A stretch of 64,000 nt of DNA from Candidatus Lachnocurva vaginae. Its GTDB lineage: Bacteria; Bacillota; Clostridia; Lachnospirales; Lachnospiraceae. The stretch spans positions 992,001 through 1,056,000 of the forward strand of contig CP049781.1 of assembly GCA_011082265.1 (NCBI GenBank), given 5' to 3'. The position numbers were made by a program, and so were the translations under genes. The notes under the pieces were generated by a model. It saw nothing but the letters and a program-made list of their open reading frames with translations. It was not told the origin of the DNA and made no database searches. Of the stretch, positions 9,691 to 18,451 are shown piece by piece; within the stretch, counting starts at the first letter, position 1; the number at the start of each line of letters is the position of its first letter.

Positions 9691-9828
9691 TTATAATAAC
9701 CATTCAAGTGCCATACGAATCCAAATAGCTGCCTGCCTTCCAACAACATGAGTTAATTGATCCTGTACGGTTTTCCAAACTAAAGTATCGTATTTGAGTA
9801 GTATTTCATAGTTATTTTTATTTGTCAA
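9691..9828 (-). CDS. short open frame, possible C-terminal remnant, upstream of the 109-aa gene
   Basis: About 45 codons from a TTG to a TAA, with the core YDTLVWKTVQDQLTHVVGRQ and ending EWLL. The composition looks like real protein (several Trp, balanced charge) rather than random AT-rich DNA. The start is uncertain: the same TTGACA could be a -35 box, with AATACT 17 bp downstream as a weak -10. It may be the surviving end of a gene cut during insertion of the cassette, or a very small gene translated with its neighbour. Confidence 0.4.
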   Translation of the reverse strand: MTNKNNYEILLKYDTLVWKTVQDQLTHVVGRQAAIWIRMALEWLL

Positions 9829-9852
9829 TGGTTTTTGTTAGCTAAAACTAAT

Positions 9853-9906
9853 TATAGTGATGTGTTTTTGCTTTGTATATATCGTTAATTTTTTTTCTTT
9901 TCTAGA
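9853..9906. repeat. right copy of about 53-bp direct repeat
   Basis: This copy contains the functional 3' end of the MATE gene (stop codon included) and part of its former terminator. Together with 9266-9318 it brackets the inserted cassette. Confidence 0.85.
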
Positions 9907-11222
9907 TATAGGAAAATAAATGCAATAAATAAAGTGATTCCTTCTGTAGCAGAGTAAGATATCCAAACACCATTCATTCCGAACATTTTAGAAAATATAA
10001 TTACAAGTAAACTTATAAGGCAAAGTCCTCTTATAAGCGAAATAAAAAGAGCAGGAAAAACTTTTTTTATAGAGCTAAAATATCCCGTTATTAAAATATT
10101 TGCACCTGCAAAGAAATAACCAATAGAATATAAAATAAGTCCATCCTGTGAATACTTGTACAAAGAAGGATTATTATCAGTATTAAATACATCAACTATA
10201 GTTTTTGTATTTAATACTATTAGAAGATACATAATAAGCGATAATAAAAATGTCGTCATAAAGCCTAACAACAATAAATATCTTTGATCTTCCTTCTTAC
10301 CTTGTCCAAACTTTTCACTGATTAAAGGCTGTACACCATTTGCAATACCATTATATATAGCTATCACCATAAGTGCTATATTTGCAATAATTCCATACGC
10401 TGCGACTCCACTATTACCTGCTAAATCTATAATTACCATGTTGAAAATAAATGTAGTTATTCCTGCAGCCATTTCACCTATAAATACTGATATTCCTATT
10501 TTACTACAATAAAATAATTCTCTTACTTTCGGTTTTATAGGTATAAATTTTATAGTATTTCTTTTTCTCCTAAAATGAAGTAAGCAAATAATAATTCCTA
10601 TAACAGGGGAGAGTCCTGTTGCAAGCCCCGCACCTCTAAGCCCTAAACCGAATATAAACATAAAGATATAGTCAAATACCATATTACCTAAGCTTCCTGC
10701 AAGCATTCCTATCATTGCTATATCAGGGCTTCCATCATTTCTCACAAATGCATTCATAACATAATTAATTGAAGTTGCAGGTGCAAAAATCATAATACTA
10801 TTAAGATATTGAATTCCCATACCGACAGTACTTTTATCCGCACCTAATAAATATAAGATTCTATCCGGGAAACATATTCCTAGAATCAGCCAAATTATTC
10901 CAATTATAAGTTCAAAAAATATTGCATTAAAGAAATAAGTATCCTTCTTAGAAGAATTTTTACTTTTTTCTATTGAAAATAAAATTGCAGCTCCGGTAGC
11001 AACCATATTACCGATTGCAGCTATAAAATTATATATGGGAAGACATAAATTAAGAACAGCCATTCCAAAAGTTCCTGTAGATTTAGCTATAAAAAAGGTA
11101 TCCACTAAGATATAGAATGAAAGCCCCGTCATAGCTAAAACATTTTGAGAAACATATCTTGAAAAATTATGAGTTATCATTTTTCTATTTGCTTCATCCA
11201 AATTGTTAATCATTATATTCAT
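9885..11222 (-). CDS. MATE family efflux transporter
   Basis: 445-aa membrane protein with twelve predicted helices in two homologous halves, the layout of the multidrug and toxin extrusion family. MATE proteins export cationic drugs or metabolites using a Na+ or H+ gradient. Typical segments are the N-terminal VLAMTGLSFYILVDTFFIAK, with the functional Asp in helix 1, and GSLGNMVFDYIFMF near residue 180. The substrate cannot be predicted. The ATG follows AAAGAGAA. Its original terminator has been separated from it by the small cassette downstream. Confidence 0.9.
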   Translation of the reverse strand: MNIMINNLDEANRKMITHNFSRYVSQNVLAMTGLSFYILVDTFFIAKSTGTFGMAVLNLCLPIYNFIAAIGNMVATGAAILFSIEKSKNSSKKDTYFFNAIFFELIIGIIWLILGICFPDRILYLLGADKSTVGMGIQYLNSIMIFAPATSINYVMNAFVRNDGSPDIAMIGMLAGSLGNMVFDYIFMFIFGLGLRGAGLATGLSPVIGIIICLLHFRRKRNTIKFIPIKPKVRELFYCSKIGISVFIGEMAAGITTFIFNMVIIDLAGNSGVAAYGIIANIALMVIAIYNGIANGVQPLISEKFGQGKKEDQRYLLLLGFMTTFLLSLIMYLLIVLNTKTIVDVFNTDNNPSLYKYSQDGLILYSIGYFFAGANILITGYFSSIKKVFPALFISLIRGLCLISLLVIIFSKMFGMNGVWISYSATEGITLFIAFIFLYLEKKKN

Positions 11223-11282
11223 ATTTTCTCTTTTTAATATAGGAACTCCAAGAATTACTATAAATTAATATATTTTTTAGTG

Positions 11283-12083
11283 TTACTCCAGATTCAATTT
11301 CTTATCTAGCAAATAATTAGACCAGATGAAGAATCCAACAGCTATAATAATATTCGAAATTATCGAATTAATCAAAGTATTCTTATAGAAAAATCCACCA
11401 TTTTTTATCGCAAATATATTAAATCCGAGTGCAACTCCAACTAATAATTCAAATATATTTGATGCAAAATATAATAGTACATAGTAAACAAAACTCATAA
11501 TTACTTTTTTATTTCTATGCTGATATCCTAAAAGCATTGAAAGAAATACCATTTCAACAGAATTTATAGTACTTATAAACAAACTGATGAAATATAATAC
11601 TGTAAGCACAGTATGGTTAACAAGCGTTACTTTAAATATTTCTTTACACAAAGTTATAATTGAATCTAATGAATTTGCATTTCCTGTCTTTACAAGTAAG
11701 ATAATCCCCATAACAATAGCAGAAATAATTGCAACTAATATTGTAAATATCGAAAATAGAACTGATACTACGAGCTTTGAACTGTAATGATCTATAGGCT
11801 TTACAGGAAGTACATGTGATAAATAACCTTCATTTCCAAGTAAATTATGATGAAATCTTAAAATTATATTTATAAGCGTAATTACAGACATAGCTATAAT
11901 GGACATTATAATAAGCATAATAAATATAAATCCTGCAATTCCTGTAAATCCTTTCTCCATCATTTTCGGATTAGTAGGCATAAATATAGCTGCTATTATA
12001 AATAAAACGAATACTGCAGCATACATAGGAAGCATTCTTCTTGTAAAATCTATAAAATCATATTTTATTAATTTTCTTAACAT
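11283..12083 (-). CDS. ABC transporter permease of a GntR-controlled exporter
   Basis: 266 aa with six or seven hydrophobic segments and short loops, consistent with an ABC-2-like membrane subunit. The start overlaps the stop of the ATPase gene upstream by 7 bp, so the two are translationally coupled. The unit GntR, ATPase, permease resembles the Ytr/YxlG-type exporters of Firmicutes, often induced by cell-envelope stress or antimicrobial peptides. That role is inference from family context; the permease sequence has no diagnostic motif. Confidence 0.75.
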   Translation of the reverse strand: MLRKLIKYDFIDFTRRMLPMYAAVFVLFIIAAIFMPTNPKMMEKGFTGIAGFIFIMLIIMSIIAMSVITLINIILRFHHNLLGNEGYLSHVLPVKPIDHYSSKLVVSVLFSIFTILVAIISAIVMGIILLVKTGNANSLDSIITLCKEIFKVTLVNHTVLTVLYFISLFISTINSVEMVFLSMLLGYQHRNKKVIMSFVYYVLLYFASNIFELLVGVALGFNIFAIKNGGFFYKNTLINSIISNIIIAVGFFIWSNYLLDKKLNLE

Positions 12084-12772
12084 GCAAATACCTCCCTAAA
12101 ATATTCATCTACAGTCTCTCCTTGTTCTTCTCTAACTTCATCTACAGATTTGTGAAGAATTATGTCGCCTTTTTTTAAGAAGAGTACTTCATCAAGAACA
12201 GATTCAACATCTGATATTAAATGAGTAGAAATTAAGACTAATCCATCCTTATTATAATTTGAAATAATAGTTCTTAAAATAAAATCTCTCGCTGCAGGAT
12301 CTACTCCGGCAATAGGTTCATCAAGTAAATAAACTTCCGCTTTTCTTGACATCGTAAGGACAAGACGAATCTTTTCTCTTGTTCCTTTTGATAACTTACC
12401 TAATTTTTTATTTTTATCAATATCTAAAGTTTCAAGCATTTCATTTGCTTTTTCTTCATCAAAATCTTTAAAAAAATCTTTAAAATAATTTATCATATAA
12501 GAAGTATTAATTTCATTCGGTAAAAAATCTTTATCCGGAAGATACGAAATTATTTTTTTTGTTTCAACTCCCGGATGATGTCCTCCTATAAGTATTTCTC
12601 CTCCTGACGGCTGTAGAAGTCCATTCATAAGTTTTATAAGAGTTGTTTTTCCGCTTCCATTAGGTCCTAATAGTCCTACGATTTTTCCCTTTTCAAGAGA
12701 TAAGTCTATTCCATTTAAAGCTAAAAAACCTTTGTAGTCTTTTTTAAGCTTTTTTATTTCTACTATCGCCAT
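12077..12772 (-). CDS. ABC transporter ATP-binding protein
   Basis: 231-aa nucleotide-binding subunit. Walker A is GLLGPNGSGKTT (about 34-45). The usual LSGGQ signature is replaced by LSKGTREKIRL, the form found in the YtrB/CcmA-like export group. Walker B is VYLLDEPIAGVDP and the switch histidine is in STHLIS. It is encoded between a YtrA-type GntR regulator, 2 bp upstream, and the permease with which it overlaps. It probably powers export or sensing of a hydrophobic or peptide substrate. Confidence 0.9.
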   Translation of the reverse strand: MAIVEIKKLKKDYKGFLALNGIDLSLEKGKIVGLLGPNGSGKTTLIKLMNGLLQPSGGEILIGGHHPGVETKKIISYLPDKDFLPNEINTSYMINYFKDFFKDFDEEKANEMLETLDIDKNKKLGKLSKGTREKIRLVLTMSRKAEVYLLDEPIAGVDPAARDFILRTIISNYNKDGLVLISTHLISDVESVLDEVLFLKKGDIILHKSVDEVREEQGETVDEYFREVFAC

Positions 12773-12774
12773 TT

Positions 12775-13143
12775 CTATTCCTTTCTTCTTGCTTTTTTTA
12801 CAACGAGTGCCACTATATCTTCATTCGTCATATTAAGTTTTAAAAGAGAATCAAATAATTCTTCGATATAACTATTACTCAAATTTTCTTTTATTGTCAT
12901 TAAATCTTTTTTGTTTGATGTAACAAATCTTCCACTAGTCCTTTCTGTTACAAGTATATTTTCCCTTTCAAGCTCAGAAAGTGCTCTTTGCATTGTATTA
13001 GGATTAACTCCCGCTTCAACAGCAAAATCTCTAACAGACGGAATTCTATCACCGGGCTTATATTTACCATTTACAACGCAAATTTTAATATACTCAACTA
13101 TTTGATTGTAAATAGGCTTATCTTTATTAAATTTCCATGCCAT
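12775..13143 (-). CDS. GntR/YtrA-family transcriptional regulator
   Basis: 122 aa: a winged helix-turn-helix at about 10-75 (DRIPSVRDFAVEAGVNPNTM, a classic GntR recognition helix) followed by only about 45 residues. The short C-terminus is typical of the YtrA subfamily, which lacks a large ligand-binding domain. It is the first gene of the ABC operon and should repress it by binding the perfect palindrome in its own promoter about 56 bp upstream. The effector is unknown; in relatives, repression is relieved by cell-wall antibiotics. Confidence 0.9.
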   Translation of the reverse strand: MAWKFNKDKPIYNQIVEYIKICVVNGKYKPGDRIPSVRDFAVEAGVNPNTMQRALSELERENILVTERTSGRFVTSNKKDLMTIKENLSNSYIEELFDSLLKLNMTNEDIVALVVKKARRKE

Positions 13144-13198
13144 TCTTAATCCTCTCTACTATCACTATATACATAAATAAAACGCAATTTAATATTAA

Positions 13199-13236
13199 TG
13201 TACTATTAATATAGTACATTATATTGATGATGTAAA
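13199..13236 (-). promoter_or_regulatory. promoter and palindromic operator of the GntR-ABC operon
   Basis: Minus strand: -35 TTTACA (13231-13236), 17-bp spacer, -10 TATATT (13208-13213). The perfect inverted repeat TGTACTAT-TAAT-ATAGTACA (13199-13218) covers the -10, the right place for repression by the adjacent YtrA-type regulator. Confidence 0.75.
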
Positions 13237-13268
13237 GTCTTTTTTTTATTTTAATTTTTTTGGAAAAA

Positions 13269-13301
13269 AAAAGCAGTAAATCAATTTAATTTACTGCTTT
13301 T
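13269..13301 (-). terminator. terminator of the metal ABC operon
   Basis: 13-bp perfect stem (AAAAGCAGTAAAT with its complement), 7-base loop, followed on the minus strand by a run of T. It lies 37 bp after the last permease gene. Confidence 0.85.
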
Positions 13302-13337
13302 AGACTGCTTATATTATTTGTGTCATTATATTAACTC

Positions 13338-14186
13338 TCAATAATTTACCTTTTTTATATGTCTATACATCATAATGATAATCGTGTTTATTGCTATTGA
13401 TATAAAGACCAAAAGCATGTCAATAACTGCACTCATTCCTGAAAGTGAAACATTGTATTTTATTCCAAAATAATATCCTAAATACGAACTTAAAATTCCA
13501 AATACCAGAGTAAGCATTATCGTTTTATCAAAACTTTTTGTATATAGGCAAGCTGCTGCCGCAGGTGCTATAAAAAATGACATTACGAGGATACCTCCCA
13601 CACTGTCAAATGCAAGCACAGCAGTAAGTGACACAAGCGTCATAAAAATTGTATAAAGCCTTTTTAAATTAATGCCTTGCATTTTTGCAAATTCTTCATC
13701 AAAGCATACCATAGAAATTTCTCTATAATTAAACACTATAAAAAGTAAATTTATAATAAAGACAATCCCCATTAAAAACATGGACTTCGGCATATTAAAA
13801 ATTCTTATAAATGGTGCAAAAAGCGGATTTCCCATCAACACTATTTCGACATCAAGATGTGCATTTCTACAAAATCTTGTAATAAGAATTACCGCCAATG
13901 CGAAAAATGTAGGAAAAACAATGGCAAGCGAATCATCCTTTTTTATTTTTGCTTTTTCAGATATAAATTCAACTAAAAGAACCGTAAAAAGTCCAAAAAT
14001 TGCAGCCGAAAGTTTAAGCCATATAGAATCAATTCTTAAAATCACAAGAAACGCAAGAATAATTCCAAGAAGAACTGAGTGAGAAAGAGCATCTGCGGTC
14101 ATAGATAATCTTCTCATAACCAAAATAGGTCCTAATATTCCGCATGCCATGGCTGTTATTGCCAAAGTGTAAAATACTTCTATCAT
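13338..14186 (-). CDS. metal ABC transporter permease (ZnuB/MntB family), second
   Basis: 282 aa with eight or nine membrane helices, of the ABC-3 permease family used for Mn, Zn or Fe import. Landmarks are RRLSMTADALSHSVLLGI near the N-terminus and SVGGILVMSFFIAPAAAA in the second half, the cytoplasmic coupling region. It overlaps the first permease gene by 4 bp (ATGA type). Two permeases served by one ATPase and one binding protein suggest a heterodimeric channel, as in TroCD or YfeCD systems. Confidence 0.9.
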   Translation of the reverse strand: MIEVFYTLAITAMACGILGPILVMRRLSMTADALSHSVLLGIILAFLVILRIDSIWLKLSAAIFGLFTVLLVEFISEKAKIKKDDSLAIVFPTFFALAVILITRFCRNAHLDVEIVLMGNPLFAPFIRIFNMPKSMFLMGIVFIINLLFIVFNYREISMVCFDEEFAKMQGINLKRLYTIFMTLVSLTAVLAFDSVGGILVMSFFIAPAAAACLYTKSFDKTIMLTLVFGILSSYLGYYFGIKYNVSLSGMSAVIDMLLVFISIAINTIIIMMYRHIKKVNY

Positions 14187-15076
14187 ACCTTTTTCCTCTT
14201 TATCATTCTATTTTGCCTTACAAAACTATATTTGCCGAATAATATTGCTATGAATACAAAAGTAGCCATGCACAAAATTATCATAGGTCCTGTTGAAATG
14301 CCTCTATATTGTGTACTAATAAATGTGCCTATAAAAGCACTCACACCCGCCATTATTGATGACAAAAATAGAACTGTCGACAAATTTTTGCTGCACTGAT
14401 TTGCAAATATACATGGAAATACCAAAAATGACGCAATAAGTATAGCTCCTACGCTCTTAAGTCCTAAAGCTATAAATATAATTGTCATTAAGAGTAAAAC
14501 AAATTCTACAGCTCCTGTCGGTATTCCTACCGATTTTGCATAATTTTTATCAAATATAGTAATAACAAGTGCCCTCTTGAATATGAAAAATAGCATAAGA
14601 GTCACTATAGAAAATCCTAAAATTACATACACGTCGATTTTCATCATAAATGCAGCCGAACCAAAAATATAATTTTTAAGTCCTGCCTGAGAAGCATCTG
14701 CAAAATGTGGATTTCCCTGAACATAACTTTTTAAAACCATTCCAAGTCCAAAGAAGCCTGAAAGCACAATTGCAAGAGATGCATCCATTCCAATACTGCT
14801 ATTTTTTTCTATTACCTGTATAAGAAAATATGCAATAGCACCGATTATTACTGCTCCTATCATAAGAACAAACGGATTTCTTGTTTTCATCAAAATAAAA
14901 GCAAGTACTACACCCGGATAAGTTGAATGTCCTACAGCATCTCCCATAAGGCTTTGCCCTTTATATACGCTTAAAGAGCCTACAATAGCTGATGATGCTG
15001 CAAGTATAAGTGTCCCAAAAGCAACAACAAAAAAATCATATCCTAAAATGCTATTCCACATATATACTCTCTCCAT
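14183..15076 (-). CDS. metal ABC transporter permease (ZnuB/MntB family), first
   Basis: 297 aa, ABC-3 family, with about nine helices. It carries KGQSLMGDAVGHSTYPGVVL, the conserved DAxxHS motif that faces the ATPase, and SVGAILIASFLVFPC in the later half. The start overlaps the ATPase stop by 26 bp. It is distinct enough from its neighbour permease to be an old paralogue rather than a fresh duplication. It should transport a divalent metal delivered by the lipoprotein encoded first in the operon. Confidence 0.9.
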   Translation of the reverse strand: MERVYMWNSILGYDFFVVAFGTLILAASSAIVGSLSVYKGQSLMGDAVGHSTYPGVVLAFILMKTRNPFVLMIGAVIIGAIAYFLIQVIEKNSSIGMDASLAIVLSGFFGLGMVLKSYVQGNPHFADASQAGLKNYIFGSAAFMMKIDVYVILGFSIVTLMLFFIFKRALVITIFDKNYAKSVGIPTGAVEFVLLLMTIIFIALGLKSVGAILIASFLVFPCIFANQCSKNLSTVLFLSSIMAGVSAFIGTFISTQYRGISTGPMIILCMATFVFIAILFGKYSFVRQNRMIKRKKV

Positions 15077-15770
15077 AAGTCTTCATAAGATTTTCAGGTG
15101 TAACTACGTCTTCTACCTTACCTTGACAAATAATATACTTATTAATCATTATCGTATGTGTGAAATATTGTTTTAATGTATTTATATCGTGATGGACACA
15201 GACTATAGTTTTCCCCTGACTTCTTAGTTCTTTAAGTTTCTTCATTATTATCTTTTCACTTACTCTGTCAACTCCAGCAAGCGGTTCATCCATTATATAT
15301 AAATCAGCTTCCTGGCAAAGTGCTCTTGCAATGAAAATTCTTTGCTTTTGACCGCCTGAAAGCTGAGAAATATGTCTTTTTTTATAAGCTGACATCTCCA
15401 TCTGTTCCAATGCAAAATCAACTCTTTTTTTACTATCACTGTTGTATCTCTTAAACAAATTACTTTTATTGTAACAGCCCATTTTTACCACTCCTTCCAC
15501 AGTAATTGGGAAATCCCAATTAACTGCGGAAATTTGTGGTACATAAGCAATTTTACTTTTCATTTTATTAAGAGGCTCATTCATAATTTTTACTACACCG
15601 GATATAGGTTTTAAAAAATCTAAAATACATTTTAACAATGTAGACTTACCAGCTCCGTTCGGGCCTATTATTGCCGTTATAGATTCCTTTTCTATATCGA
15701 CATTTACATTAAGAATTACAGGCTTATCACCATACGAAGCACTTAAGTCTTCAACATGTATAGCTTTCAA
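15051..15770 (-). CDS. metal ABC transporter ATP-binding protein
   Basis: 239 aa, ZnuC/MntA-type ATPase. Walker A is AIIGPNGAGKSTLLK, the signature is LSGGQKQRIFIARAL, Walker B is LYIMDEPLAGVD, and the switch histidine is in CVHHDI. The motif VPQISAVNWDFPITVEGVV resembles Mn/Fe systems (NWDFP is common in manganese and iron importers) more than ZnuC. It lies 21 bp after the binding-protein gene, so it belongs to the same four-gene operon. Confidence 0.93.
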   Translation of the reverse strand: MKAIHVEDLSASYGDKPVILNVNVDIEKESITAIIGPNGAGKSTLLKCILDFLKPISGVVKIMNEPLNKMKSKIAYVPQISAVNWDFPITVEGVVKMGCYNKSNLFKRYNSDSKKRVDFALEQMEMSAYKKRHISQLSGGQKQRIFIARALCQEADLYIMDEPLAGVDRVSEKIIMKKLKELRSQGKTIVCVHHDINTLKQYFTHTIMINKYIICQGKVEDVVTPENLMKTYGESIYVE

Positions 15771-15791
15771 AAAATACCTCTTTCTAAATTA

Positions 15792-16730
15792 TTATTTCAA
15801 ATTTGAAACAATAAGATTGATATTCATTTTATACATATCTATATATGTATCGCCTTTTTCTCCCTTAGGTGCAAGAGAATCGCTGAAAAGTTCCTGTCCT
15901 TTTCCGCTGACAACCTTTACATCCCATCCCTTTGACTTACATGATTCCTGTAGCTTCTTCATTCTTGCAGGATCTGTTGTTGATTCTGCGAAAATTGCTT
16001 TAATCTTATGAGCAACAATAAATTTTGCTGTTTCAGCCATATCATTAGTTGATAATTCAGAATCCGTACTTACACCCTGAGGAGCTTTTACTTCGATATT
16101 ATATCTTCTTGAGAAATAGTTGAAAGCATCATGCGGTGTTACTAAAATTCTGCTTTCCTTAGGAATTTTATTTAGCTCTTGTCTATTAAATTTATCAAGT
16201 TCATCAAGCTTTTTTAAATAATTTTTTTCATTTTTTTCTATTAAATCTTTATCCTTAGGTAACTTATTTTTAAGTTGAACTGCAGCTTCTTTTACAGCTT
16301 TCTTATAAAGATCTATATCAAACCAGAAATGAGGGTCAGTTATAGTCTTTCCATCTTCTTCCATCTTTCCTACTTCACTCTTTTCAAAGTGCTTTGCTAT
16401 AGGCTTTCCTTTTACAGACTCTAAAAGTTCAACCATTTTTCCTTCAAAATGAAGTCCGTGATAAAGTACAAGATCTGCACTGCTTAATTTCTTATTATCT
16501 TCGGCTTTTGCTTCATATGTATGTGGATCTTCTCCTGCAGGAATTATAAGACTTATCTTTACTTTATCCCCTGCAAGTTGAGTAACCATATCCTGTAAAA
16601 ATGATGTTGTAACAGTTACTTTTAATTTATCAGACTTCTTAGCATCGGATGAAGAATTTCCATTTGCACTGCATCCTGTTGTTACTAAAAGTCCTAATGC
16701 CATTAATATGGCTAAAATTTTCTTTTTCAT
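15792..16730 (-). CDS. metal ABC transporter substrate-binding lipoprotein (TroA/ZnuA family)
   Basis: 312-aa cluster A-I metal-binding lipoprotein. A signal peptide ends in LVTTGC, so Cys 20 should carry the lipid anchor. Candidate ligands in family order are His in GEDPHTYEAK, His in DPHFWFD, His in TPHDAFNYF, and Asp near TYIDMYKMN. His rather than Glu at the third position fits TroA/YfeA-like proteins and argues against the PsaA-type Mn site. There is no His-rich zinc loop. Together with the operator upstream, Mn or Fe uptake is more likely than dedicated Zn uptake. Confidence 0.9.
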   Translation of the reverse strand: MKKKILAILMALGLLVTTGCSANGNSSSDAKKSDKLKVTVTTSFLQDMVTQLAGDKVKISLIIPAGEDPHTYEAKAEDNKKLSSADLVLYHGLHFEGKMVELLESVKGKPIAKHFEKSEVGKMEEDGKTITDPHFWFDIDLYKKAVKEAAVQLKNKLPKDKDLIEKNEKNYLKKLDELDKFNRQELNKIPKESRILVTPHDAFNYFSRRYNIEVKAPQGVSTDSELSTNDMAETAKFIVAHKIKAIFAESTTDPARMKKLQESCKSKGWDVKVVSGKGQELFSDSLAPKGEKGDTYIDMYKMNINLIVSNLK

Positions 16731-16788
16731 AATTGTCCTTTCTATTAAAAATTTAAGACAAATGTAATTAAAAAAATAAATAAATAGT

Positions 16789-16837
16789 GTTAGTCTAGAC
16801 TAACGAATAGAATATATCTATTCTCTTTTTTTGTCAA
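16789..16837 (-). promoter_or_regulatory. promoter and DtxR/TroR-like operator of the metal ABC operon
   Basis: Minus strand: -35 TTGACA (16832-16837), 17-bp spacer, -10 TATTCT (16809-16814). Immediately downstream is a perfect 16-bp palindrome, GTTAGTCTAGACTAAC (16789-16804), of the TTAGxCTAxxCTAA kind bound by DtxR-family metalloregulators. It overlaps the transcription start, as expected for metal-dependent repression. Confidence 0.8.
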
Positions 16838-16865
16838 TAATATTTTTTCTAACCAAATAAAAAAA

Positions 16866-16902
16866 TGTACCGCTTAAAATTTTTACATTTTAAGTCGGTA
16901 CA
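16866..16902 (-). terminator. terminator of the aminopeptidase gene
   Basis: TGTACCG plus CTTAAAAT pairs with ATTTTAAG plus CGGTACA across a 6-base loop, with one bulged base. On the minus strand it is followed by seven T. Confidence 0.9.
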
Positions 16903-16982
16903 CTTTATTATTTCTATTTTTTTAGTTTACATTATAATCAATTATCACCAGATTAAATAATGAAATAAATTTATTAAATAAA

Positions 16983-18290
16983 TTAAATTTCCCAAGGAAG
17001 AAGTTCAATTGCAGGTCTATTCAAAGCATCTTTAGCTTTCTTAGATAAATATTCCTTTTTTACAATTACTTCATAAACAAATTCTTTAAAATATTTTTCA
17101 CTGCAAACAAAGTATCCATCTTTTCCTACGTCCTTACCCCAGCTATTTTCAATCTTCCAACGGTTAGGAGTTTTATTTTTATCAAAGTTTACTCCTACAA
17201 GAACCATAGCATGGTTAGCTCCACTGCTTCTTGATATAAGGCGAGTTCCTTTATCCTGATCAAATGTAATGCCTCCTAAAAGTCCTTCATAAGAGAAACT
17301 ATCAGGATCCAAAACACCTTCTTTTCTATCTCCAAATGCTCCTACATCACAAGCAAACCAAACAGGTGTATTATCCTTTAACTGCTTAATTGCCATAGTT
17401 TCAAGTTCATCCATAGGAAGGTTTAATGAATGAAGAGTTTTATCAGTCATACAGCAGGAATGATGAACAGTATATACTTGATACATCTTTCTCTTTTCCA
17501 TAGGCTCATTTACAACTGTAATATATTTATCAAGCTCTTCTCCTACATATTTATCATAAAATTCCTTAGGTGTAATATTCTTATCTTCATGAAAATTCTT
17601 TCCGTCTTTATCTCTATATGAAAAATCAAAAGATTCTACCGGTTCTCCGAATGCAATTACATTTATTCTATAAATTTCTTCAAGGAATTTTTCTTTTAAT
17701 TTTTTAGCATCTTTTTTATCTTTTACAGCTTTTCTTAAAAGCATTGCATCTTTTTTAAGTAATGTATTCGTAATTTCGTCTAATTTGTCAGTATGTTCAG
17801 ACTGATATGATTCAGGCATACATTCTTTAGGTACAACACCATATTTCTTAACAAGATCTCTTGCCATATCAAAATATCCGCCATCTCCTATACCGGAGAA
17901 AATATAGTCGGTCATTCGATCATCCATATCCTTGTCAGCATTTGCAATTACCATTTCAAGAAAATTATTTGCTTTTTCAAGCTTATCATAAAATGAGAGA
18001 AAATTTCCCGAAAGTTCAAATTTCTCAAGTCCTGTTTTTTCCATAACTTTTTCTCTCATTATGTTCATAGTAGCAAAAAGCCAGCATCTTCCGCTCTTTC
18101 TCTGAGCTGTAATTCCATGAGTCTTTAAATTTACTTCAAATTCACCATTTAACTTTGCAGCCTTTGTCGGTAAATATGCAAGATCTTTAATTTCAGTTCT
18201 TGCCATTGCAGCATTTAAAACCGGAATTTTCTCATCTTTTTTTACATTTTTTCTGTAACGATTTAATAATTCTTTTGTAATTGTTCCCAT
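16983..18290 (-). CDS. pepC: C1-family aminopeptidase (PepC / bleomycin hydrolase)
   Basis: Cytosolic cysteine aminopeptidase, 435 aa, the usual size. The papain-like triad is visible: Cys in KSGRCWLFATMNIMRE (about residue 68), His in ANHAMVLVGV (about 357) and Asn in WKIENSWGKDVG. These enzymes form hexameric barrels and trim peptides from the N-terminus; the C-terminal arm lies in the active site and sets aminopeptidase specificity. Here the chain ends PAIELLPWEI, close to the normal end. The gene stands alone between its own terminator and a 160-bp AT-rich gap with no feature I can support. Confidence 0.95.
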   Translation of the reverse strand: MGTITKELLNRYRKNVKKDEKIPVLNAAMARTEIKDLAYLPTKAAKLNGEFEVNLKTHGITAQRKSGRCWLFATMNIMREKVMEKTGLEKFELSGNFLSFYDKLEKANNFLEMVIANADKDMDDRMTDYIFSGIGDGGYFDMARDLVKKYGVVPKECMPESYQSEHTDKLDEITNTLLKKDAMLLRKAVKDKKDAKKLKEKFLEEIYRINVIAFGEPVESFDFSYRDKDGKNFHEDKNITPKEFYDKYVGEELDKYITVVNEPMEKRKMYQVYTVHHSCCMTDKTLHSLNLPMDELETMAIKQLKDNTPVWFACDVGAFGDRKEGVLDPDSFSYEGLLGGITFDQDKGTRLISRSSGANHAMVLVGVNFDKNKTPNRWKIENSWGKDVGKDGYFVCSEKYFKEFVYEVIVKKEYLSKKAKDALNRPAIELLPWEI

Positions 18291-18451
18291 ATTTTCCCTT
18301 TCTTATTAATCATAAATTTTAAAAGTTTCTTTAAATTATCATTATCAACTTTTCATACTACTATTATAAACATTTATAAGCTTTTTTCATTTTAAATTAT
18401 ATTTTATGATTGTACTATTATTTTAAAAAATTTTCCATTTTTTTATCGAAT

